Below, in pieces: positions 57,283-64,000 of a stretch of DNA of 64,000 nt. The notes under the pieces are model-generated. The model did not search any database, was not told the DNA's origin, and saw nothing but the letters and a program-made list of their open reading frames with translations. The DNA is taken from the NCBI RefSeq assembly GCF_019097845.1, contig NZ_JAHRGM010000020.1, forward strand, positions 1-64,000, written 5' to 3'. Source of the DNA: Sphingobium sp. AS12 (GTDB lineage: Bacteria; Pseudomonadota; Alphaproteobacteria; Sphingomonadales; Sphingomonadaceae). The position numbers were made by a program, and so were the translations under genes. The first letter of the stretch is position 1; every line of letters begins with the position of its first letter.

Positions 57283-59163
57283 ATGACGACCGACACCGTG
57301 AGCGCCCCTGAAACGCATGCTTTCGAGGCGGACGTTTCAAAGTTGCTGCACATGATGGTGCACTCGGTCTATTCCGACAAAGACGTATTCCTGCGCGAGT
57401 TGATCTCCAACGCGGCCGACGCGTGCGAGAAACTGCGCTATGAGGCAATTTCCAATCCGGCCCTGTTCGGCGCTGATCCCCAGCCGCGCATCACGCTGGT
57501 GCTAGACAAGGAAGCCGGGACAATCGTGGTCGAGGACAACGGTATCGGCATGAGCGCCGCCGACATGGGGGAGACGCTGGGCACGATCGCGCGGTCGGGG
57601 ACCAAGGCCTTCATGGACAAGCTGACCGCTGACAAGAATGGTGAAGGCCAACAGTTGATCGGCCAGTTCGGCGTCGGCTTCTATTCCGCTTTCATGGTGG
57701 CGGGGAACGTCGACGTCGTGTCGCGGCGTGCGGGAACCGATGAGGCCGCCAGCTGGTCGTCGGACGGCCTCGGAACATACACGATCGCGCCAGCCGACAC
57801 CGCAGAGGCGCCTGCGCGCGGCACGCGCGTGACCCTGCATCTGCTGGACGATGCAAAGACCTACGCCGAGCGTTACACGGTCGAGCGGATCGTGAAGGCG
57901 CAGTCGGGCCATGTCCCCGTGCCCATCTTCATCAAGGAGCTGGGTAGCGAAGAGGAAGAGCGCCAGGTCGCTGATGGGGCGGCACTTTGGACCAAGGCGA
58001 AGTCGGACATCAGCGAAGAGGATTATGCAGACTTCTACCGCAGCGTCGCGGGACAATTCGACAAGCCCGCGCTAACGCTCCACTATCGCGCGGAGGGGCG
58101 GCACGAATATTCCGTGCTGACTTTCATTCCCGAAACCAAGCCGTTCGACCTGTTCGATCCCGACCGCAAGGGTCGGATCAAGCTCTATGTCCGCCGTGTT
58201 TTCATCACCGACGAGGCGGAAATCCTGCCTCGCTACCTGCGCTTTGTGCGGGGTCTTGTGGACTCCGCCGACCTGCCGCTCAACATGTCGCGCGAAATGA
58301 TCCAGGACAGCCCGGTCTTGTCCGCGATTCAGAAGGGCGTGAGCAACCGCATCCTGTCGGAACTGGACAAGATCGCAACTAGCGATGCTGACCGCTATGG
58401 CGCGATCTGGGAGAATTTCGGAGCGGTGCTCAAGGAAGGCCTCTATGAGGATTTCGAGCGGCGCGCGCAGTTGCTGGGCCTTGCCCGGTTCAAGACCAGC
58501 ACGTCGAACGGTCAGTGGCGCTCGCTCAAGGACTATGCTGCGTCCCTCAACCAGACCGCCATCTATTATGCGACGGGGACCGATCTCGATCGCATCGCCC
58601 AATCGCCGCAGCTCGAGGGTTTCAAGGCGCGTGGGATCGAGGTTCTGTTGCTCCCCGACCAGGTCGACAGCTTTTGGACGACCGTTGGTGTGGATTATGA
58701 CGGCAAGCCCTTCAAGTCGGTGACCCAAGGCGCGACTGACCTTAGCCTAATCCCGCTGGCTGAAGGCAGCGCAGCGGCGGACGCGCCGAACGAGGATGTG
58801 AGCAGCTTCATTAGCTTTGCCAAGAAAGCTTTGGCCGACCAGGTGTCCGACGTTAGGGTGTCCGATCGTTTGACGACCAGCGCCGTCTGCATCGTCGCGT
58901 CAGAAAGCGCGATGGACCTGCAGCTCGAACGGATGCTGGCAGCGGCCGGGCAGGTCCCCGAGCGGGCAAAGCCAGTGCTGGAGGTCAATGCCGGCCATAC
59001 GCTGATCGCCAAGCTCGGCCAGACCGGGGCCAGCGACGAAGAGCGGAGCGACCTCGCGTTCCTGCTCCTCGACGAGGCGCGCATCGCCGAAGGTCAGCCA
59101 CCCGCCGATCCTCGCGCTTTTGCGGAGCGGCTGGAGCGATTGATGGCGAAATCGCTGAACTGA
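57283..59163 (+). CDS. htpG: Molecular chaperone HtpG (Hsp90)
   Basis: A 626-residue Hsp90. The N-terminal GHKL ATPase has VFLRELISNAADACEKLRY, VVEDNGIGMSAADMGE, TIARSGTKAFMDK and LIGQFGVGFYSAFMV; the middle domain has KPFDLFDPDRKGRIKLYVRRVFI and LPLNMSREMIQ; the C-terminal dimerisation domain ends LERLMAKSLN. All ATP-binding motifs are present. The start ATG 57283 is chosen because family N-termini begin just before the ETHAFEADVSKLL segment. Confidence 0.95.
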   Translation: MTTDTVSAPETHAFEADVSKLLHMMVHSVYSDKDVFLRELISNAADACEKLRYEAISNPALFGADPQPRITLVLDKEAGTIVVEDNGIGMSAADMGETLGTIARSGTKAFMDKLTADKNGEGQQLIGQFGVGFYSAFMVAGNVDVVSRRAGTDEAASWSSDGLGTYTIAPADTAEAPARGTRVTLHLLDDAKTYAERYTVERIVKAQSGHVPVPIFIKELGSEEEERQVADGAALWTKAKSDISEEDYADFYRSVAGQFDKPALTLHYRAEGRHEYSVLTFIPETKPFDLFDPDRKGRIKLYVRRVFITDEAEILPRYLRFVRGLVDSADLPLNMSREMIQDSPVLSAIQKGVSNRILSELDKIATSDADRYGAIWENFGAVLKEGLYEDFERRAQLLGLARFKTSTSNGQWRSLKDYAASLNQTAIYYATGTDLDRIAQSPQLEGFKARGIEVLLLPDQVDSFWTTVGVDYDGKPFKSVTQGATDLSLIPLAEGSAAADAPNEDVSSFISFAKKALADQVSDVRVSDRLTTSAVCIVASESAMDLQLERMLAAAGQVPERAKPVLEVNAGHTLIAKLGQTGASDEERSDLAFLLLDEARIAEGQPPADPRAFAERLERLMAKSLN

Positions 59164-59394
59164 CGGACCATTGCCCGACAGCGAGGTTGGCGCCTGTCCA
59201 AGGCCGGGCCGTAAAAAGCTCGGCCGGAGGCGGGAATAAGGATACCATCGCTTGACCCCGTAATGGGAATGGTCGGCACCGGCAGTCATGGCAGCGTCAA
59301 ATGCCTGACCTCAGCCGTTAATCTGCCTTCCTGGGACGACCCTTTATGGTCATCCGACTGCCAATTTATCCTGCGCAGGTCCTGACTGTCGTCT

Positions 59395-60286
59395 GTGGAT
59401 GGCTCCCGCGTTGCAAGTGTAAAGTGATGATCTGACGTTCCGTCGGGTGCAGTCGTCTGTCCGGCCTGTTGATGCAGTCGGTGTAGACTGCTGGCCCTGA
59501 TGGGGTTCGCGAACAACGTCCGATCGGGTTTGCAGGCTATGACGCCTATGACAGTCCTTGGGTTGTCCTTGCTCCCGGTCCGACCGGTTTTGCCATCACA
59601 TCCTTCGCTCTCACAACCTCGTAAAGTTGATCTCCTCAGCCAAGCTCCTGATCTATGCTGCCGCCAGCATAGGCGCATGCCCGCGTTCGAAGACACCGCC
59701 GCGCGCCATGACCGCCCATGCGATCCGCGCCATCTTGTTAGCGATGGCGACCGAGGCGACGCGCGCAGGCTTTCTGGCGAGCAGAGCGACAAAGCGCGGA
59801 TCGACCGTGTTGGGTTTCTGCTTGATCAACAGCTGGCGCACGCGGTGCAGCGACAACGCCGCCTGCTGCTCGCGCGACTTGATGGGCACGAACCGCATCG
59901 TTTGACGTGTGACCGCTTCGCAGATCGCTTCAGCGTCGGCGGCATCGTTCTTACCGCGCTTCACATAAGGCTTTACGTAAGCCGGTGGCATCAGCCGCAC
60001 CTCATGACCCAGCCTGGTCAATTCGCGCGCCCAGTGATGCGACGTCCCGCAGGCCTCGGCGCCTACTAGGCAGGGTGGCAGCTTCTCGAAGAACGGCAGC
60101 ATCTGCGATCGCCGCAGCGCCTTGCGAATGACGACCTCACCGGTTGCGCTGAACCGTGAACCTGAAAAACGTTCTTGGCCAAATCGAGGCCGATCGTGCT
60201 AATCTCCATGGCGGGTGGCTCCTTCTCGGGTTGCATGACAGCAAACCCATCTTGGCACTTAGATGCCGTGAGCGGGAGCCATCCAC
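59395..60286 (-). mobile_element. Decayed IS110-family (IS1111-type) insertion element
   Basis: An 892-bp element bounded by perfect 15-bp inverted repeats GTGGATGGCTCCCGC (59395-59409) and its complement (60272-60286). Further conserved bases inside both ends (GCA, AAGTG) support true subterminal repeats of the IS1111 group. Intact relatives are about 1.3-1.5 kb; this one carries a broken transposase with an internal deletion, so it is not mobile by itself. Confidence 0.7.
59653..60209 (-). pseudogene. IS110-family transposase, frameshifted and internally deleted
   Basis: The start ATG at 60209 opens MEISTIGLDLAKNVFQVHG, the DEDD-type N-terminus with the first Asp, but the frame shifts by one near 60150. 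Downstream in the other frame follow LVGAEACGTSHHWARELTRL, VKRGKNDAADAEAICEA (DEDD residues) and SLHRVRQLLIKQ, which then jumps directly to a C-terminal type piece ANKMARIAWAVMARGGVF. The middle of the protein is missing. Not functional. Confidence 0.8.
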
Positions 60287-60405
60287 CTCATCCGGTATTT
60301 GAAATACGACTAGAAAACGGACCTTGCCTGTCCACCAATTCTACGAAAATTGGCGTCCCTACGCGCGCCATGTAGCCGATGAGGCGGCTGCGTCGTTGAC
60401 AGTCG

Positions 60406-61686
60406 ATGCAGCAAGTTATTTCAGCGCCTGACCCGTATATCCTCATTCTGACCGGCACCGGGCTGATGATAGCGCTGGTCGCATGGCTCCCCCTGGTCCT
60501 CAAGCGGCTCCCCCTGTCCCTGCCGATCGTCTGCATCGGGATTGGCGTCATTATATTCTCAATGCCGGCAGTCACGCTGCGGCCCTTGCCTCTCACCTAC
60601 CCCGAGGTGACCGAGCGCTTCACTGAGCTGGTTGTGATCATTGCCCTGATGGGAGCCGGCCTAAAACTTGACCGACCTTTCAGCTGGGGAAAATGGAATA
60701 TCACCTGGCGCCTGTTGGCTGTCACTATGCCGCTGGGCATCCTGGCTATCACGGCCATCGGCGGGTGGTTTCTCGGCCTGTCGTGGGTAGCGGCCTTGCT
60801 ACTAGCGGCCAGTCTGGCACCCACCGACCCCGTGCTTGCCTCCGACGTTCAGGTGGGCCCGCCCAAGAGTGGCGAGGAGGACGAGGTGCGTTTCGGACTT
60901 ACCTCCGAGGCGGGGCTGAATGACGGCTTCGCATTCCCGTTCGTCCATCTCGCCATCGCTCTGGGATTGGCGGCAACGACTGGCGAGCCCTGGGCGGCAC
61001 AATGGCTAATGCACAATGTCCTGTGGGAAATTTTCGCAGGCGTTCTGGGTGGCTGGCTGATCGGCCGTCTGTTTGGGTGGCTCACCTTCCACGTCCCTGC
61101 CGACACGAGATTGTCAAAGACCGGCGACGGATTGGTCGCGATCTCCGCGACGTTCGTGTCCTATGGTCTCACCGAGCTCCTGCACTGTTATGGCTTCCTG
61201 GCCGTGTTCGTAACCGCGCTAACGCTGCGGCGATCTCATCGAGATCATGAGTTCAATCGGCAGATGCACGATTTAACCGAGCAGGTGGAACGGCTGGCGA
61301 TGATGGCGCTGCTTCTGTTATTTGGCGGCGCGCTTGTGAGTGGCCTGTTCCGTCCGCTTCAGTGGATCGACGTGGCGGCGGCGTTGGCGATCCTGCTGGT
61401 AGTTCGGCCGCTATTCGGCATGATAGCTCTGGCGAGATTCAAGGCAAGTCAGTCGGAGAAGAGAACAATCGCTTTCTTCGGGATCCGGGGCGTGGGATCA
61501 TTCTATTATCTCGCGTACGGTCTCAACCATCTGCAGATTGATGAGGGAGCTCGACTATGGGCGATTGTGGGTTTGGTGGCTTTGCTCTCAATCCTGCTGC
61601 ACGGCCTGACAGTCACTCCCGCCATGCGGATGCTTGACCGACGGCATGGGCGTGACCCGGACGGGAACGGTTCCGCTGCTCTTTGA
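60406..61686 (+). CDS. Cation/proton antiporter (CPA1, NhaP-type)
   Basis: A 426-residue membrane protein with about 12 helices. The ion-binding signature SLAPTDPVLASDVQVG and the following EAGLNDGFAFPFVHLAIA are typical of NhaP-type Na+/H+ or K+/H+ antiporters, as is the FFGIRGVGSFYYLAYGLNH segment near the C-terminus. No cytoplasmic TrkA or cNMP domain. ATG 60406 has no strong ribosome binding site. Specificity for Na+, K+ or Li+ cannot be told. Confidence 0.85.
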   Translation: MQQVISAPDPYILILTGTGLMIALVAWLPLVLKRLPLSLPIVCIGIGVIIFSMPAVTLRPLPLTYPEVTERFTELVVIIALMGAGLKLDRPFSWGKWNITWRLLAVTMPLGILAITAIGGWFLGLSWVAALLLAASLAPTDPVLASDVQVGPPKSGEEDEVRFGLTSEAGLNDGFAFPFVHLAIALGLAATTGEPWAAQWLMHNVLWEIFAGVLGGWLIGRLFGWLTFHVPADTRLSKTGDGLVAISATFVSYGLTELLHCYGFLAVFVTALTLRRSHRDHEFNRQMHDLTEQVERLAMMALLLLFGGALVSGLFRPLQWIDVAAALAILLVVRPLFGMIALARFKASQSEKRTIAFFGIRGVGSFYYLAYGLNHLQIDEGARLWAIVGLVALLSILLHGLTVTPAMRMLDRRHGRDPDGNGSAAL

Positions 61687-61710
61687 CTTGCCGGTCGCCA
61701 ATCGACCCTT

Positions 61711-62000
61711 ATGAGACATTCATGATCGACTTTTTCGTTCCCGATTCCGGTCAGTCTGTTTTTTCATGTCGCTACAGGATAGAGATGTTGCTCGGCGACA
61801 TTCCTCACAGCCTCGGTCATGGCCTGAAGGGCTTGTGCATGGAGACGGGATACTGTCCAGAATAGCGGGACGTCCATTGTGTCTCCGGGTACTAATTCAA
61901 CCAAGTTACCCGCGTCGATATGCGGTTGCGCCAAGGCCTTTGGTTGAAGCCCCCAGGCAAGACCTGCGCAGGCGAGATCGAGAAATCCCTGTGTCGATGG
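61711..62000. repeat. Intact counterpart of the 56841 remnant (direct repeat)
   Basis: The 3' end of the ArgP-type gene and its flank, repeated imperfectly and in the same orientation at 56841-57025. The two copies bracket htpG, the IS element and the antiporter gene. Confidence 0.6.
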
Positions 62001-62663
62001 AATCCAGTGCGTTGGTGCATTCAGATCCGCGCCGAAGGCGGCGTTAGCCCACCTTCCTTGAAGCCGGTCTTTCCTGTTGAAGCGCATGACTGGCGCTATG
62101 TTAAGACTGTCCCCGTCGATCCCGTTCGGGAAATATCGAGCGACAAAATCCGGGCTGGCACAAGCGACATAGCTGAGCGATCCCACTGCAATCGTTCTGC
62201 ATCCGGCGACGGGTTCCGGGTCGGACGAGACAACAGCAAGCACTTCGCCGGTCCGCAGACGATCGGCCGTGTGCCCTTCATCCTCAAGCGTCAAATCCAC
62301 CAGCATGCCGGTCGTTCGGGCAAAGTCCGCCATGGCATATGGAAACCATGTCGCAAGGCTGTCCGCATTGACCGCAATGCTCAGAGATGGACGGGAGCTA
62401 TCCTGCTTTCCATTGGCAAAACTCATCGGAAGGTCTGCTTCAAGCAGACGCACTTTGTCGAAATGTGAACATAGCTCCCGGCCCTGCTCTGTCGCCGTAC
62501 AAGGTTGCCCACGAACGACGAGGGCAATCCCCAACCGCTCTTCAAAACCCCTGACCCGCTGCGATACCGCCGAGGGGGTGATCTTGAGCAGAGCGGCGGC
62601 TTTTTCGAAGCTGCCTTCGCGCACGACGGCAGCGACAGCCGCAAGGGAGGAATAATCCAGCAT
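61764..62663 (-). CDS. argP: ArgP/LysG-type LysR-family regulator
   Basis: A 299-residue LysR-type regulator of the ArgP/IciA group. HTH at the N-terminus (MLDYSSLAAVAAVVREGSFEKAA, ITPSAVSQRVRGFEERLG), an effector domain with FPYAMADFARTTGMLVDLTLEDEGHTADRLRTGEV and the C-terminal VSRLHAQALQAMTEAV. Start ATG 62663 is preferred; an ATG at 62681 is also in frame. Divergent from the lysE/argO gene by 54 bp, the standard regulator-exporter pair that senses Lys or Arg. Confidence 0.9.
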   Translation of the reverse strand: MLDYSSLAAVAAVVREGSFEKAAALLKITPSAVSQRVRGFEERLGIALVVRGQPCTATEQGRELCSHFDKVRLLEADLPMSFANGKQDSSRPSLSIAVNADSLATWFPYAMADFARTTGMLVDLTLEDEGHTADRLRTGEVLAVVSSDPEPVAGCRTIAVGSLSYVACASPDFVARYFPNGIDGDSLNIAPVMRFNRKDRLQGRWANAAFGADLNAPTHWIPSTQGFLDLACAGLAWGLQPKALAQPHIDAGNLVELVPGDTMDVPLFWTVSRLHAQALQAMTEAVRNVAEQHLYPVAT

Positions 62664-62682
62664 GATGAAGCATTGCTTCATC
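62664..62682. promoter_or_regulatory. Palindrome between argP and lysE (possible operator)
   Basis: GATGAAGC-ATT-GCTTCATC, perfect 8-bp arms at the start of the argP-type gene and 36 bp before the exporter. A candidate binding site of the regulator. Confidence 0.45.
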
Positions 62683-62717
62683 GAGATTTGAATAACAAGT
62701 TATACTAAACCACGCAT

Positions 62718-63356
62718 ATGCTGGATATGGAGGGAATGACTGACATATTTGCTCCCTTTCTCTCTGGATTCCTGCTGTCCGCCGCATTGATCATGGCAAT
62801 CGGCGCCCAGAACCTGTTTGTGCTGCGACAGGGGCTCAAGCGCGAGCATGTCGGGCCAGTCGTCCTGTTCTGCGGCAGCGCAGACGCTCTGCTAATAGGG
62901 GCGGGCGTTGCAGGCGTCGGTGCCTTCCTGGCAGCTGTCCCGCAATTGACGCTCTTTTTAACAATCGGCGGCGCAGCCTTTCTGGGCTGGTACGGCTTCA
63001 AAGCATTGCGACGCATGGCCGCACCGGAGGCTATGGCGGTAGCCTCAAACGGCAGCATCAGCCTTGGCAGGGCGATTGCCGCGACAGCTGGCTTCACCTT
63101 TCTCAATCCGCACGTCTATCTTGATACGGTCTTGCTGATGGGCGCGGCAGGGTCGGCTCAGCCCGCTGCCTTGCGGCCGATCTTTGTCGCAGGGGCCGTT
63201 TCAGCCAGTTTCACATGGTTCGCCGCGCTGGGCTACGGTGCCCGTTTGCTTGTGCCGCTGTTCGCCCGTGCCATGGCCTGGCGCGTGCTGGATGCTATCG
63301 TGGGGATCACCATGGTTTGCCTCGCGGCATCCTTGCTGATGCGCACCTTAGCCTGA
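62718..63356 (+). CDS. argO: LysE/ArgO-family amino-acid exporter
   Basis: A 212-residue exporter of basic amino acids. Six hydrophobic segments; family marks are SAALIMAIGAQNLFVLRQGLKREH at the N-terminus, FCGSADALLIGAGVAGVG, AAFLGWYGFKALRRM and FTFLNPHVYLDTVLL. ATG 62718 is used; ATG 62736 behind GGAGGG is possible but too close to it. Regulated most likely by the divergent ArgP-type protein. Confidence 0.9.
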   Translation: MLDMEGMTDIFAPFLSGFLLSAALIMAIGAQNLFVLRQGLKREHVGPVVLFCGSADALLIGAGVAGVGAFLAAVPQLTLFLTIGGAAFLGWYGFKALRRMAAPEAMAVASNGSISLGRAIAATAGFTFLNPHVYLDTVLLMGAAGSAQPAALRPIFVAGAVSASFTWFAALGYGARLLVPLFARAMAWRVLDAIVGITMVCLAASLLMRTLA

Positions 63357-63367
63357 CGGGTCGCGCC

Positions 63368-64000
63368 ATGTATCGGCCTCCCGCTTTCCGCGAAGATCGC
63401 ATCGAAATCCTCCATCAAGCGATCGTCGCCTATCCGCTCGCCATGCTCGTGACATCGGGCGCTTGTGGTATCAGCGCCAACCTCATTCCTTTCACGCTGC
63501 AGTCCGACGCTGGCGAAAGAGGGGTGCTGCAGGCACATCTGGCGAAGGCAAATTCGCAGCTTGCGGACCTTCGTGCGGGCGCTGAAGCGCTGGTGATCTT
63601 TCAGGGACCACAGGCCTATGTCTCGCCGTCCTGGTATCCCACCAAGCGGGTGCATGGCAAAGTCGTTCCAACCTGGAATTATGTCATGGTGCAGGCGAGA
63701 GGGCGGCCGGCCATCATTGACGACCCCGACTGGCTTAGGGTGCAGATCGATGCTCTGACCGGGCAGCAGGAGCAATATCAACCCGAGCCATGGTCCGTCG
63801 CCGATGCGCCAGCATCCTATATTGAGGGCCAGCTTAAAGGCATCACCGGCATCGAAATCGCGATCGACCGGATCGAGGGTAAGTGGAAGGCCAGCCAAAA
63901 CCATCCGGCCTCGAACAAGGCTGGCGTGATTGACGGATTGATGGCCCAGAACTCACTCTCGCCGATGGCTTTGATCATGCACAGCCTAGCCGACAGCAAG
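63368..64000 (+). CDS. paiB: PaiB-type FMN-binding negative regulator (cut by window end)
   Basis: At least 211 residues, open to the window edge. FMN-binding split-barrel features of the PaiB family: MYRPPAFREDRIEILHQAI, PLAMLVTSGACGISANLIPF, EALVIFQGPQAYVSPSWYPTK and VPTWNYVMVQARG. In Bacillus, PaiB influences sporulation and protease genes; in proteobacteria the role is undefined and reductase-like chemistry is possible. It lies 11 bp after the exporter, probably same transcript. Confidence 0.85.
   Translation, partial: MYRPPAFREDRIEILHQAIVAYPLAMLVTSGACGISANLIPFTLQSDAGERGVLQAHLAKANSQLADLRAGAEALVIFQGPQAYVSPSWYPTKRVHGKVVPTWNYVMVQARGRPAIIDDPDWLRVQIDALTGQQEQYQPEPWSVADAPASYIEGQLKGITGIEIAIDRIEGKWKASQNHPASNKAGVIDGLMAQNSLSPMALIMHSLADSK

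Noticed and set aside
1..64000. CRISPR array, rRNA or tRNA genes
   Set aside because: No regularly spaced repeats of 25-40 bp and no cloverleaf-like sequence with a conserved T-arm were seen; the purine tracts are single elements far apart.

Overview
The window looks like accessory DNA of a sphingomonad (Alphaproteobacteria, Sphingobium/Sphingomonas/Novosphingobium type). The reasons are high G+C, several small gene families that I know mainly from sphingomonad plasmids and integrative elements (DUF6915, DUF6878, DUF6117, DUF6880, DUF6961-like; family numbers are from memory), a MucR-family regulator, an imuA-imuB-dnaE2 cassette, and two LexA sites of the alphaproteobacterial form GAAC-N7-GAAC. 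I see no tRNA, rRNA or CRISPR array.

Layout. 1-1923: left-pointing Tn3-family transposase (cut by the window edge) divergent from a serine resolvase, with a likely res site between. 2064-12704: a metal island with a CzcBA-type efflux operon with DUF3240 and a TolC-type channel, a PepSY / cytochrome b561 / response regulator / histidine kinase operon, a VIT1-type Fe/Mn transporter, a secreted rubrerythrin-like ferritin and a second PepSY protein. All five transcription units carry the same upstream direct repeat, GTCAG-N6-GTCAG (one copy degenerate), so the island is probably one regulon of its own two-component system. 12864-14096: tyrosine recombinase.

14248-20911: mobilisation block (lytic transglycosylase, MobF relaxase-helicase, TraD-type coupling protein, ribbon-helix-helix protein, and a 488-bp non-coding region with palindromic repeats that may hold oriT). 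No mating-pair-formation genes are present. 20990-44612: a long, mostly left-pointing accessory module: two DUF2493 paralogues, DUF6915, DUF6878, DUF6117, DUF736, DUF6880, two DUF5983-type proteins, a GHKL ATPase, DUF932, a MucR-like protein with a histone-H1-like tail, a 1438-residue methyltransferase/strawberry-notch helicase, a large ParB, a zinc-finger/TOPRIM primase, a sigma-like HTH protein, a LuxR-type HTH protein, a RadC-type JAB protein and several unknowns. Eight of these genes have a G/A-rich tract on the coding strand 45-62 bp before the start codon, which looks like a module-wide regulatory element.

44769-56676: stress and DNA-repair block with a MarR regulator, AlkB, a LexA-controlled pair of SRAP proteins (one with all catalytic residues replaced), HU, TrxC, exonuclease III, an acetyltransferase, and the SOS mutagenesis cassette imuA-imuB-dnaE2 behind a LexA box. 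56677-64000: HtpG, a decayed IS110/IS1111-type element, a cation/proton antiporter, an ArgP-type regulator divergent from a LysE/ArgO exporter, and a PaiB-type protein cut by the window end. A broken copy of the ArgP gene end lies upstream of htpG, so this region has been rearranged or duplicated.
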